A stretch of 46,739 nucleotides of DNA, taken from assembly GCA_016720835.1 (NCBI GenBank), contig JADKJW010000023.1, positions 1 to 46,739 on the forward strand, given 5' to 3'. Shown piece after piece: positions 31,101 through 39,004 of the stretch. This DNA comes from Ignavibacteria bacterium (lineage in GTDB: Bacteria; Bacteroidota; Ignavibacteria; SZUA-365). The notes below the pieces were generated by a model. It saw only the letters and a list, made by a program, of their open reading frames with translations. It had not been told where the DNA came from and ran no database searches. A program made the translations under genes and the position numbers. The stretch's first letter is position 1. Every line of letters begins with the position of its first letter.

Positions 31101-31281
31101 CGATCTGCCGTCCCTGCTCGTGCTGCCGACGCTGTTCGCGGAGCACGTCCTGTACGGATTTGTGAACGAATCGTCCACGGATGCCAGTGTGCGCCTGACG
31201 CATCGCGAAAGCGGCGAGACGATCACCGTCGAGGTGAAGGCCGGACGCACCGCACTGCGCATGTTGAAACGAACACCGTAA
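28129..31281 (+). CDS. TAT-exported GH5-like glycoside hydrolase with flanking amidotransferase-like domains
   Basis: The 1,050-residue protein starts 2 bases after the GH92 stop. The N-terminus MDRRRFLISTGGLALMSAAA is a twin-arginine signal, unlike the Sec signals of its neighbours. Residues about 40-180 look like a class I amidotransferase/ThuA-like fold (VALFWEDGFPDIDG...DVLITPFGSAFPL). The TIM barrel (about 395-800) has GVNMVRTGIWTGWSEH, GWDFINEPSF (E532, predicted acid/base) and KPVLVEETGV (E694/E695, predicted nucleophile region), as in GH5 and related clan GH-A enzymes. A second Rossmann-like domain (PVLMVIPHTQQFSS...LIVIPSPYALS) recalls GH42 trimerisation domains. Beta-mannosidase or beta-galactosidase activity would fit the operon, but the substrate is not readable. 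There is no frameshift. Confidence 0.82.
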   Translation: MDRRRFLISTGGLALMSAAAPLDTLASNIIPSTAAEGRPPRVALFWEDGFPDIDGIGLSKTGILEALSTAQCAVVDVAGLAALDRATADVLITPFGSAFPLAGFDSILAFLKKGGNWINLGGAPFSVPVTLGKDGWKGLQSTTAYHKKLGITQVLPVDARGLKAKEAQRFAPGAVMTPETVYELYARCTTTKRYPDEDGSDGQRETLVRPLSRLFDAQDISRAVPLVMFDHLLGDCRGGRWIFLAFKGACDAALLPFLVDIAAAGTTALEARTALACIETGEAPAITVRCTVFPPADPGHTRIAASYALRKAGGPILAQGPVTLKDGEGGVTGTVAINTRDIVVPGLYIVGIEAEFASGIGSVKQRELADTGFRVMDEGLLASGEALTHDGTLFLRGGRPFPVTGTTYMASDVHRRFLVEPNPAVWERDFAQMRRAGVNMVRTGIWTGWSEHMEKDGTVRNEVLRAMDAFLLTAKTHDIPVIFTFYAFLPEYRGFDNPYLDPRAQERQKRFIRSFVERYRNVPDIGWDFINEPSFCSPAQLWKCRPNYDAYEQRAWRLWLAKRYRTNDETALASLLADRFRCLPADALALPAMDDFSDANIFENRHPHKAADYRFFAQDVFTRWTAELAAVIRDVNPTQLVTVGQDEGGLIERPSPQFHHSAVDYTCVHSWWFNDDLLWDCLLSKVPGKPVLVEETGVMFYETLDGRAWRSEEEASELLERKMLLSLAADGAGFIEWAWNTNPFMASDNEVAIGLHRIDGTAKPERDALADCAAFFREHASVMTGRVDAPVLMVIPHTQQFSSRNFATEATRKAVRVMHARGRVRMSAVSEYALSLVPAPPKLIVIPSPYALSKRAFDAVIGFVERGAALFIDGPVHRDEQWRAVERMQRLGLALGRTRGIRQTETLEVGGRRIDFDFRGEKLQRLEVETIRNTERGTVTTALLSVRLDPSGPLFWSSIPCELSEGDEALAVLYRHILAEAGVAPLFTVQPDLPSLLVLPTLFAEHVLYGFVNESSTDASVRLTHRESGETITVEVKAGRTALRMLKRTP

Positions 31282-31305
31282 CCGCCCGCCGCACAAGGAA
31301 CCCCC

Positions 31306-32478
31306 GTGTCACCTGAAAAACGCGCCGCCCTCCGGGACTTCTTCCGCGAACAGCTTCTCGACGACATCATCCCGTTCTGGTTGCGTCACGGGCTCGACCG
31401 CGAGCATGGCGGCTTCCTGCATCATCTCGACCGCGACGGGCGCGTGTACGGCACGGACAAGGGCGTATGGATACAGGCGCGCGCCGTGTGGATGCTGTCG
31501 AAACTCTACAACACCGTCGAGCGCAACGAGGACTGGCTCGACGCGGCGCGTGCGGGCTACGAGTTCCTGCTCCGCCACTGCTTCGATGCCGACGGCCGCA
31601 TGTTCTTCGCCGTCACGCGCGAGGGACGGCCGCTGCGCAAGCGCCGCTACCTGTTTTCGGAAGCCTTCACGGCCATCGCCTGTTCGGAGTACGCCCGCGC
31701 CTCGGGCGATGCGAACGCGCTCGCGAAGGCGCACGACGTCTACCACGGGATGGTGCACGCGTACCGCACCCCCGGAATACTCGCACCCAAAACCGATCCC
31801 GCGACCCGTCCGATGCAGTCGCACGCGATGCCGATGATCCTCATCGCGACGACGCAGGAATTGCGCATCTCGAGTTCGGACCCGCTCTACGACGACGTGA
31901 TCGATCAGTCGCTCGACGCGATCCTGCATTCCTTCGTGCATCCGGATATTCCCGCGCTGCTCGAGAATGTCGGACCGCGCGGCGAGCGGCTCGACACGCC
32001 GGCCGGACGCCTCGTCAATCCCGGCCACGCGATCGAATCCGCCTGGTTCCTCATGCACGAGGGCCGGCACCGCGGCGATCAGGAGCTCATCACGCGCGCC
32101 TGCGACATCCTCGACTGGTCGCTCGAACTCGGGTGGGACTACGAATACGGCGGACTCTTCTCCTTCGTCGATGTGGAGGGACTGCCCTGCGAGCAGCTCG
32201 AGTGGGACATGAAGCTCTGGTGGCCGCACACAGAAGCGCTGTACGCGCTGCTGCTGGCTTTGCATCTCACGGGCGACGAGCGCTACGAGGACTGGTACGA
32301 CCGCATGCACGACTACACGTTTTCGCATTTCCCGGATTCCGGCCGCGGCGAGTGGTTCGGCTACCTCCACCGCGACGGCTCCGTCGCCAACACCATGAAG
32401 GGCGGACTCTGGAAGGGGCCCTTCCACATCCCTCGCGCGCTCTGGCTCATGTGGCGGTTGCTGGATGAAAAACCGTGA
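31306..32478 (+). CDS. AGE-family sugar 2-epimerase (N-acylglucosamine or mannose/cellobiose type)
   Basis: An intact 390-residue protein starts at GTG 31306, with AAGGAAC just upstream. It has no signal peptide, so it is cytoplasmic, the only such enzyme in the operon. The (alpha/alpha)6-barrel family signature is clear: HGGFLHHLDRDG, KGVWIQARAVWMLSKLYN, NPGHAIESAW with H241, LWWPHTEAL with H308, and KGPFHIPRALWLMW with H374. The pair equivalent to H241 and H374 does acid/base proton transfer at C2 in this family. Candidate reactions are GlcNAc to ManNAc, mannose to glucose or fructose, or epimerisation of a disaccharide. With GH20 and GH92 upstream, GlcNAc or mannose are the likely inputs. 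It may link the exported glycosidases to central sugar metabolism. Confidence 0.88.
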   Translation: MSPEKRAALRDFFREQLLDDIIPFWLRHGLDREHGGFLHHLDRDGRVYGTDKGVWIQARAVWMLSKLYNTVERNEDWLDAARAGYEFLLRHCFDADGRMFFAVTREGRPLRKRRYLFSEAFTAIACSEYARASGDANALAKAHDVYHGMVHAYRTPGILAPKTDPATRPMQSHAMPMILIATTQELRISSSDPLYDDVIDQSLDAILHSFVHPDIPALLENVGPRGERLDTPAGRLVNPGHAIESAWFLMHEGRHRGDQELITRACDILDWSLELGWDYEYGGLFSFVDVEGLPCEQLEWDMKLWWPHTEALYALLLALHLTGDERYEDWYDRMHDYTFSHFPDSGRGEWFGYLHRDGSVANTMKGGLWKGPFHIPRALWLMWRLLDEKP

Positions 32479-32506
32479 CAGTTTGCCCAATGTTCAAGGA
32501 CCGATC

Positions 32507-33307
32507 ATGAATACCGCACACCGCGCTTCGATCAAGACCGTCCTTTTCTCTCTCCTCCTCTTCCTCCCCGTCGGCCTTTTCGCCCAGGAGGATGCCGACC
32601 TGCGCCGGGCCGCGAAAGCCCTCGGCGTCAAGGGGACCATCGTCATCGAATCCCTCGATGGAAGCACGCGTTACATCTTCAACCAGAAGCGCGCCGCGAC
32701 CCGCTACTCGCCGGCGTCCACCTTCAAGATTCCGAACACGCTCATCGCCATCGAGACAGGCGCGATCGGGGGAGCGGACGACACCATCCGCTGGGACGGC
32801 GTCACGCGCGGCATCGACAACTGGAACAGGGATCAGACGCTGCGCTCGGCCTTCCAGGTGTCCTGCGTCTGGTTTTACCAGGAACTGGCGCGGCGCGTGG
32901 GTTTCCCGCCCTACGAGCGCTTCCTTCAGGCCATGAAGTACGGCAACAGGGTGACGGGCGACAGCCTCACGCTGTTCTGGCTCAACGACGCGCTGAAGAT
33001 CTCCGCCCTGGAGCAGATCCGCGTGCTGCGCGGTGTCGTGCGTGAAGAGTTTCCGTTCCGCACGGACGCCTACGCGACACTGAAACGCATCATGGTGGCG
33101 GAGGAGAAAATGGATTCGTATGTCCTGTATGGAAAGACGGGCTGGAGCGTCCGGCTCCGGCAGCAGATCGGCTGGTACGTCGGCTACGCCGAAACTCCCG
33201 CCGGCGTGTGGCTTTTCGCGGTCAATCTCGACATCACGTCCGAAGCCGATCTTCCTCTCCGCAAGCAGCTGGCCTTGGACGCGCTGAAGGCGAAGGGGAT
33301 ACTCTGA
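32507..33307 (+). CDS. Class D (OXA-type) serine beta-lactamase
   Basis: The start at ATG 32507 (AAGGA upstream, 28 bases after the epimerase stop) is preferred over 32465 because it opens directly into a signal peptide (core TVLFSLLLFLPVGLFAQ). At 266 residues it has the normal OXA length. All class D motifs are present: S71-T-F-K74 (acylated Ser, carboxylated Lys), S119-C-V121, Y145-G-N147, F157-W158 and K210-T-G212. These enzymes hydrolyse beta-lactams in the periplasm. Spectrum, including any carbapenemase activity, cannot be judged from sequence alone. Being the last gene of a glycan operon is unusual. A housekeeping penicillin-binding role is less likely, given the complete class D motif set. 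Confidence 0.92.
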   Translation: MNTAHRASIKTVLFSLLLFLPVGLFAQEDADLRRAAKALGVKGTIVIESLDGSTRYIFNQKRAATRYSPASTFKIPNTLIAIETGAIGGADDTIRWDGVTRGIDNWNRDQTLRSAFQVSCVWFYQELARRVGFPPYERFLQAMKYGNRVTGDSLTLFWLNDALKISALEQIRVLRGVVREEFPFRTDAYATLKRIMVAEEKMDSYVLYGKTGWSVRLRQQIGWYVGYAETPAGVWLFAVNLDITSEADLPLRKQLALDALKAKGIL

Positions 33308-33318
33308 TTCGTTGTGCG

Positions 33319-33349
33319 TGCTCTTCGGGAGCTGAGCTCCCGAAGAACA
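33319..33349. repeat. Palindromic repeat, copy 1
   Basis: A 31-base element with perfect 12-bp arms TCTTCGGGAGCT / AGCTCCCGAAGA around one central G; two further pairs flank a mismatch. It is identical to the copy at 33380-33410, with a 61-base period. It lies 12 bases past the beta-lactamase stop, so it may end the operon transcript, or be a REP/BIME-type unit. Confidence 0.75.
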
Positions 33350-33379
33350 ATCGCCGGAACAGGGACTCGACTTTCACAT

Positions 33380-33410
33380 TGCTCTTCGGGAGCTGAGCTC
33401 CCGAAGAACA
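33380..33410. repeat. Palindromic repeat, copy 2
   Basis: All 31 bases match the element at 33319-33349, in the same orientation. The 30-base spacer between copies is not repeated. No transposase is near. Confidence 0.75.
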
Positions 33411-33496
33411 TGCCCCGGGATTTCCTGTTCGACTTTTTCCCCGCATATCGGTACCTTCCCCCCGTATCCGAAACTCCCACTCGCAGAATCCGGGAC

Positions 33497-35353
33497 ATGG
33501 TCCGATCCACCGCACTGACATTGGCGTTCGCCGCCGTCCTCGCGCTGCAGGCTTCCGCCCAGCAGCGGGACTCGCTGCGGCCGCTGCGCACCATGAGCGA
33601 GGTGGTCATCCAGAACGACACGCTCATCGTCCGGGGCATCACCTACAACACGAAGAGCTGGGGAGAGTCGGACTTCATGGTGGGCGGCGTGCTCGCGTTC
33701 TCGCAGCTGCATGGCGATGTGAACAACGGCAGCACCTTTCCCGGCGCGGAACGGCCCTGGCTGTGGGGCGTCAATTTCCCGCTGTACTACCGGATGACGA
33801 CCTTCGATCTTCCGCTCTTTGGAGAAACGGATCTTCTTCTCCGCGGCGGCTTCCAGTTCAACCGCATTCAGGGCGACTATCCCGGCTATTCGGTCACGAA
33901 TTGGTTGTATAATCCGCACGTGGGGCTGCAGCTCGACTTTCTCCGGTTCTGCGGTCTCGACTGGGCGGTACAGCCGATCGTGTACGGCGGCGCGGGCTAC
34001 CTCTTCCACAACCCGAACGTGGAGGGCGTCACCGCGAAATACCGCGCCATGAAGGAGTACATCCAGGGCACGGGCACGGAGTCGGCCACCTTTCTCCTCG
34101 GCGGCGGTTTTCAATACATGCTCACCGAAAACCTCGCGCTCTTCGTCGCCTACGACAAGACCTTCACCTTCACCGACGCGCTGGATCATTTCGTCGCGAA
34201 CCGCAACGACAATTACGCGGGACTGTCAATCGGCGTGCGCGTGTCCTTCGGATCATCCATCGTCGATACCACCGCCGAGACCTTCGAGTCGCGCACGTAC
34301 ATGCCGCCGGGCAAGGTGCCGGACCGCTGTGGCGCCACGGGTCTCGCCGTTGCGAACTGTTCGCCGTGGCTCTCGCGCTCCTATGACGCGCTCACACAGG
34401 TGGAGAAGGCCGATTACACCGCGAAGAACGACATCGATTCCGATGGCGACGGACTCTCCGACGCGCAGGAACGCTATCGCTACCTCACCGATCCCGAACG
34501 CGTCGACTCCGACGGCGACGGACTGGACGACATGGCCGAAGTCGTCGGCGTCATTGACTACGAGCAGCTTGGCGCCCTCGACGTCTGCGGCGCGCCCGGC
34601 ATGACCATGCGCCGCATCCAGGCCATCCTCGCGACCAATCCGAAAAAGCGCATCCTCATCACCGATCCCGCCCGGGCCGACTCCGACGGCGACGGCGTGG
34701 ACGACCGCACCGAACTCTGCTATACGCGCACCGACCCCTGCAAGTACGACAGCGACGCCGACGGCCTGAGCGACTACGTGGAGGCCTTCGTCATCAACAC
34801 CAATCCCAACCTCGCCGACACGGACGGCGACGGCCTCAGCGACTGCGACGAGCTGCTGACGTCGAGCACGAATCCGCTGCTGCGCGATTCGAACTTCGAC
34901 GGCATCGCCGACGGTGGAAACGCGCGCGAAGGCGCGAAGCGCGACACGCGTCCCGCCCTCGCCGGATGCGCGGAGGGACGGCCGCTCGAGCCGGTCATCA
35001 CCTTCGCGAGCGGCTCCTGGGAGATCGGGGAGTCCTTCCAGCCCGCGATCCTCGCGGTGTACGAATTCCTGATGCGCCATCCCGCCGCGCGCATCGAGAT
35101 CGCGGGCTTTGCCGACACCGATCCGCTGTATGAGCGCGACGTGCAACGCTCGCGCCGGAAGAACGAGGCGCTCCGCAACCGCAATCTCGAGCTGAGCGAA
35201 CGGCGCGCGCGCGCCGCGTACAACGCGCTCATCGAACACCGCATCCCGCCGCGCCGCCTCGTCCTGCGCGCGGGCGGCGAACTGCCCGGCGCGACGGAAG
35301 AGGAGAAGAGCCGGAACAGAAGAGTGGTGTTCACCGTCGCGGCGTGCAAGTGA
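33497..35353 (+). CDS. OmpA-family outer-membrane protein with thrombospondin type 3 repeats
   Basis: The start at ATG 33497 is chosen because the signal peptide (MVRSTALTLAFAAVLALQASAQ) begins there; upstream in-frame codons run through the palindromic repeats. The 618-residue protein has three parts. An N-terminal eight-strand-type beta-barrel (about 25-255) carries many aromatic strands. A linker (about 310-480) has at least five calcium-binding DxDxDGxxD repeats (DSDGDGLSDAQE, DSDGDGLDDMAE, DSDGDGVDDRTE, DSDADGLSDYVE, DTDGDGLSDCDE). A C-terminal OmpA peptidoglycan-binding domain (IEIAGFADTDPLYERD ... LSERRARAAYNAL ... NRRVVF) completes it. It probably anchors the outer membrane to peptidoglycan. 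It is convergent with the next gene, with only 6 bases between stops. Confidence 0.92.
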   Translation: MVRSTALTLAFAAVLALQASAQQRDSLRPLRTMSEVVIQNDTLIVRGITYNTKSWGESDFMVGGVLAFSQLHGDVNNGSTFPGAERPWLWGVNFPLYYRMTTFDLPLFGETDLLLRGGFQFNRIQGDYPGYSVTNWLYNPHVGLQLDFLRFCGLDWAVQPIVYGGAGYLFHNPNVEGVTAKYRAMKEYIQGTGTESATFLLGGGFQYMLTENLALFVAYDKTFTFTDALDHFVANRNDNYAGLSIGVRVSFGSSIVDTTAETFESRTYMPPGKVPDRCGATGLAVANCSPWLSRSYDALTQVEKADYTAKNDIDSDGDGLSDAQERYRYLTDPERVDSDGDGLDDMAEVVGVIDYEQLGALDVCGAPGMTMRRIQAILATNPKKRILITDPARADSDGDGVDDRTELCYTRTDPCKYDSDADGLSDYVEAFVINTNPNLADTDGDGLSDCDELLTSSTNPLLRDSNFDGIADGGNAREGAKRDTRPALAGCAEGRPLEPVITFASGSWEIGESFQPAILAVYEFLMRHPAARIEIAGFADTDPLYERDVQRSRRKNEALRNRNLELSERRARAAYNALIEHRIPPRRLVLRAGGELPGATEEEKSRNRRVVFTVAACK

Positions 35354-35359
35354 GCGCGC

Positions 35360-37650
35360 CTAGCGCACGACCATCACCCGCCGCGCCGCCGTCTCCGCGC
35401 CGGAACGCAGCAACAGCAGGTACATGCCCGCGGGGAGTTGGCTGACATCGAAGAGCGCGATGCCGGATGCGTGCGCCTCAGCGCTCAACACGCGCGCTCC
35501 GTACACGTTGTACAGTTCGAGATTGCCAATCTCGCCCTGTGAATCGTAGCGCACCAGCACCTGATCCCTCGCGGGGTTGGGCTGGACGGAAAGCTCCGGC
35601 GCCGCGGCTGCCGGATGATTCGTCGGCGCCTGGACATCGGTGAGCACCATGTCGGAAAGGGGACGGCGCCAAACGCCGTATCCATTCGTTCCGGCAATGA
35701 GGTCTCGATCACCTCTTCCGTCAAGCGTGATGCACAGCGAGAGCACCAAGATATCGCGGAGGCCCGTACTCACCGCAGACCAGTTCGCTCCTTCGTCCGT
35801 GGAAAGAAAAACGCCGCCGTCTCCATCGGCGAGCGCGGCGAAAAGCATCGATCCTTCCACGCCGTCGTCGACCGTCGCGAATGCGGAAATACTGGCATTC
35901 GTCAACCCCGTGGCGACCCACGTGAGCCCATCATCGGTGGAACGAAAAACGCCTGTCCCCCTGGTGCCCGCGAAGATGTTCCTGCCATTGCCCGCCCTCC
36001 GCGGAGTCACGATTATCGTAGGAACCGCGGGATGTCCCATCCCATTGTTCATTGCATTCCAGCTTTGTCCGTTGTTCCTGGAAAGGAAAACACCATGCTC
36101 CGTGGCTGCGAGAATGCGCGTCCCGCCCACTCCGCCGGGCAGGAACGCGAGATCGAGGACGCTGGTGTCTCTCAGACCCGCGCCGGTGGAATTCCAGGTC
36201 CCGCCATGGTCTGTCGACAGGTACACTCCGTGGACTTCGGTCCCCGCGTAGATGTTCGTGCCGCCCTTGCCGTTCGACAGCGTGTCAAGAGTCAAAATCC
36301 GTACAAACTTCGGCAGACCCGAAGAGAGTCGTACCCAGTGTTTTCCGCTGTCGGCAGACGGCCGATGTACTGATCCAGTCCGGTGAGGAGATAGGATATG
36401 CCGTGTTCGTTGAAATCGAAGGCCATCGATCTTCCCCATTCATCAGGGATGATGAATACCGACTCGTCGAGCATGGGAGACCAGGTTTCACCCGCATCAT
36501 TGCTGCGATGTATCCCCATGCCGCTCGTCCCGGCGATAAGCCGGGCACTCCCTTTGCCATCGGGAATGGTCGCGAAACTCACCACGGATGAATTCGCCTT
36601 TCCGAAAGAAATCGCCTCCCAGCGTCCTCCGAAATCGGTTGATCGGTGGATCCCACGATAGACGGTTCCAGCAAGGACGTTCGTTGCGCCTGTTGCTTTC
36701 TGCGTGAAGGCGAGGGCACGCGTTTCAGCGATATTCCCCAATGCGCGAAACCACACGCTCCCCCTGATCAAAGAACATAAAACGCCGGTGGCCGTTGCCG
36801 CAAAGAGCGTGGCGCTGTCTGTGCCTTCCGCCGCTGGTATGATGCACCAGATGTTGCTGAGCGGACCAGCCCAGCCCGGCGGCACCTCCCAGGTTTTGCC
36901 GCTATTGGTGGAGAGATAGATACGGCTGCTGTTGTGCGCCGTTCCGGCGACGAGTGTCCTGCCGCCTGTGTTGTTGGTGAAGGAAGTGAAGCAACTCACT
37001 GTTTCGTATTCGAGAGGGCCGGGGACTTTCGTCCAGGTCTCCCCGCTGTTTGTGGAGACACAGACACCGTGCTTCATCGTACCGGCGAAGACGCACTCCA
37101 CCCCCGCCGAATCCGTCGCGATAGTGAGACTGAGGACTTCGTCATTCTGCAGGCCGTTGTTGACCGCCGACCAGCTTTTTCCGCTGTTTGTCGAAAGCCA
37201 TGCGCCTTCAAAAGAACCTGCGAAGATCCTGGCTTCGCCTCCGGGCCTTCTGGAGACGGCCAGGCACGTTATCGACCGGTTTCTCACCCCCGCATTCGCG
37301 GCATTCCATTTCACGCCCTCATCCGTCGAGAAAAAGACGCCGTCTCGTGTCCCGGCAAAAAGAATCGTACCGCCTGCATCATCGTGGATTGACGCGAGCG
37401 AGAGGACGATCGGATTGCCCAGGCCGGTATTTGTGGCCTTCCATGTGAGCCCGTCATCAGCAGAACGCAGGATGCCGCGTTTCGTGCCCGCAAAAATACG
37501 CGCGCCTTCACTTGCGCCCGCGGACACCGTCATACAATAGGTGGGATACTTGTAATACGGCCCGTTCGTCCGCACCCACTGCGCGCGGAGGGCGCCGGAT
37601 GCGCAGCACAGCAGGGCACAGGTCCACGCGGCAATCGTTCGAGCGTTCAT
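35360..37650 (-). CDS. T9SS-sorted BNR/sortilin-type beta-propeller protein (one frameshift)
   Basis: It reads from ATG 37650 (AAGG 9 bases upstream), with signal peptide MNARTIAAWTCALLCCASGALRAQ, to the stop at 35360. A frame change at about 36350-36372 joins TGLDQYIG to PSADSGKHWVRLSSGLP; one missing base explains it. The restored length is about 762 residues. Some fourteen blades share the pattern RIFAGTxxGVFxSTDxGxTWxxxNxGL. The C-terminus is a T9SS sorting domain (LSVQPNPARDQVLVRY ... LPAGMYLLLLRSGAETAARRVMVVR). It is the same family type as the gene at 4699-6909, although the blades differ in sequence. It is probably a secreted or surface-anchored ligand-binding protein; no enzymatic signature is seen. 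Confidence 0.85.
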
Positions 37651-37750
37651 TGCGGCCATCCTTGTGCTTCGGCTCGACATGGTCCGGATGTTTTCCGTTT
37701 TCGTCGCAGAGGGAAACACCGCAACGTCGCACCTGCCGGAATGGAATGCA

Positions 37751-37768
37751 ATCCGGAAACGCCCGGAT
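37751..37768 (-). terminator. Weak hairpin after the 38864 gene
   Basis: Arms ATCCGG and CCGGAT (6 bp, 6-base loop) lie 22 bases beyond the stop at 37791 of the minus-strand gene. There is no T tract, so this is only a possible terminator. Confidence 0.3.
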
Positions 37769-37790
37769 CTATGCGCAGTGACGCGCGCGA

Positions 37791-38864
37791 TTACCGGAGT
37801 ATCGTGACCGGCCGCATCGAAACATCCTTGCCCGATCGCGCCACGCACAGATACTGCCCGGATGACAGAGTGACGTCGTACCAGGGGATGGCATGCGTCC
37901 CGGCGGGGAAGCTGCCTTCCGCGAGCAGCGCAACCTCTCGCCCGAGCAGATCGACGAGGCTGAGACGCAGATGTCCCGCGCGCGCAAGCGTCACCGGGAT
38001 GACGGTCTCTGACCTCACCGGTTGCGGATACACAGGTCCGATAATCAGCGCCTCGATACGCGAGGGCACGGCCCCGGCGTCGGACGCGGTGCCCGGCGTC
38101 TGGTATCCCGCGCTGGCCGTGACGGTCGACTTGCCCCGGTCGGTGGAATCGATGCTGACGCTCGCGCCGTGCAGGGTCTTCGTGACGAAGTTGTAGCGGA
38201 AGGAGCGGAGCATGGATCGTCCAAGCGGCGTCTGTGATACCGTGACGGTTTCCGTCAGCAGCCGCAACGCCGGGTAGTCGCCGCCGGGCAGGCGCAACGT
38301 GCCGTGCGCGTCGCAACTCCAGGAATAGGTGGTCTGTATCGTCACGCCGGCCACGGGCGAGGTGGCGTCGGCGACGTAGGTCCACGTGGTGCCGATGGTG
38401 CACGGAAAGCGCATCTGCACCGCCGGGGGCTTGTACTGGTACGTGGCCGTGCCGCCCGTGTACCCGACCGCGTGCAGAAGATATTCGGACGGCGTGATCT
38501 GATTGTACTGGTACATCACCGTGCCGGGCTGCGCCGTCACCGTGCCGCGCAGCACCGCGTTGGCGGCGGGGAAGAGGCTGTGTTCGGGCGCCGTGGCGGG
38601 GTCGATCACCTCGAAGTCCGAGGACGCGGCGAAGGGCAGCGAGCGGAAGTCCCAGGTCTGCGCGCCCGTCGACGCCATGCCGACGGTCATCGAGACCTTC
38701 TGTCCGGCCGGGGTATTGAAACCCGACGCGCGCGTGCCCGTTTTCATGGCAGTGGACCAGTCGCCGGAAGCGACGGTGATTTGTCCGCGCAACGCGAACG
38801 GGAAGAGAAGCAGTGCGGCGGCGACGGCCGCGGAGCACGACATACGCGGGGAGCGAAAACGCAT
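37791..38864 (-). CDS. T9SS sorting-domain protein of unknown function
   Basis: ATG 38864 has AGGAGGG directly upstream (38867-38874 on the complementary strand). The 357-residue product has a signal peptide (core CSAAVAAALLLFPFALRGQ). A beta-rich body of about 230 residues follows (ASGFNTPAGQKVSMTVGMASTGAQTWDFRSLPF, MRFPCTIGTTWTYVADATSP), then a T9SS sorting domain (IGPVYPQPVRSETVIPVTLARAGHLRLSLVDLLGREV ... VSMRPVTILR). The body resembles the recurring unassigned domain of FCB-group secreted proteins that begins with 'WDFS' style phrases, but I cannot name a function. It has its own promoter at 38898-38928 and is intact. Confidence 0.82.
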   Translation of the reverse strand: MRFRSPRMSCSAAVAAALLLFPFALRGQITVASGDWSTAMKTGTRASGFNTPAGQKVSMTVGMASTGAQTWDFRSLPFAASSDFEVIDPATAPEHSLFPAANAVLRGTVTAQPGTVMYQYNQITPSEYLLHAVGYTGGTATYQYKPPAVQMRFPCTIGTTWTYVADATSPVAGVTIQTTYSWSCDAHGTLRLPGGDYPALRLLTETVTVSQTPLGRSMLRSFRYNFVTKTLHGASVSIDSTDRGKSTVTASAGYQTPGTASDAGAVPSRIEALIIGPVYPQPVRSETVIPVTLARAGHLRLSLVDLLGREVALLAEGSFPAGTHAIPWYDVTLSSGQYLCVARSGKDVSMRPVTILR

Positions 38865-38897
38865 GGTCCCTCCTGGAGAATTACGTATAAGGATGCC

Positions 38898-38928
38898 CGA
38901 ATATACCGGGTTAGAGGAATGGATACAA
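38898..38928 (-). promoter_or_regulatory. Promoter of the 38864 gene, Bacteroidota type
   Basis: On the minus strand, TTG (38926-38928), a 20-base spacer, then TATATTCG (38898-38905) matches the Bacteroidota TTG / TAnnTTTG pattern. The predicted leader is about 25-30 bases with a good ribosome site. Confidence 0.6.
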
Positions 38929-38958
38929 GGGAATGCGAATCGTCCTGAGGATAATGCG

Positions 38959-38984
38959 CAAGGGCCGTCTTGCGACAGCCCTTG
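38959..38984 (-). terminator. Hairpin downstream of the 39754 gene
   Basis: CAAGGGC (38959-38965) pairs with GCCCTTG (38978-38984). After one mismatch an inner GTC/GAC closes a TTGC loop. It lies 20 bases past the stop codon at 39005 and before the promoter of the next minus-strand gene. Confidence 0.5.
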
Positions 38985-39004
38985 TACAGCACGTTGTCCG
39001 TTTT

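Noticed and set aside
33319..33410. CRISPR array.
   Set aside because: Only two repeat units, each a near-perfect palindrome, with a single 30-base spacer and no cas genes.
33428..33459. Promoter TTC/TACCTTCC upstream of the OmpA-like gene.
   Set aside because: The -7 half is acceptable, but there is no TTG at the correct distance, so I do not list it as a feature.
33314..33496. N-terminal extension of the OmpA-like protein through the palindromic repeats.
   Set aside because: The extension is encoded by the repeats and spacer. The signal peptide begins at 33497.
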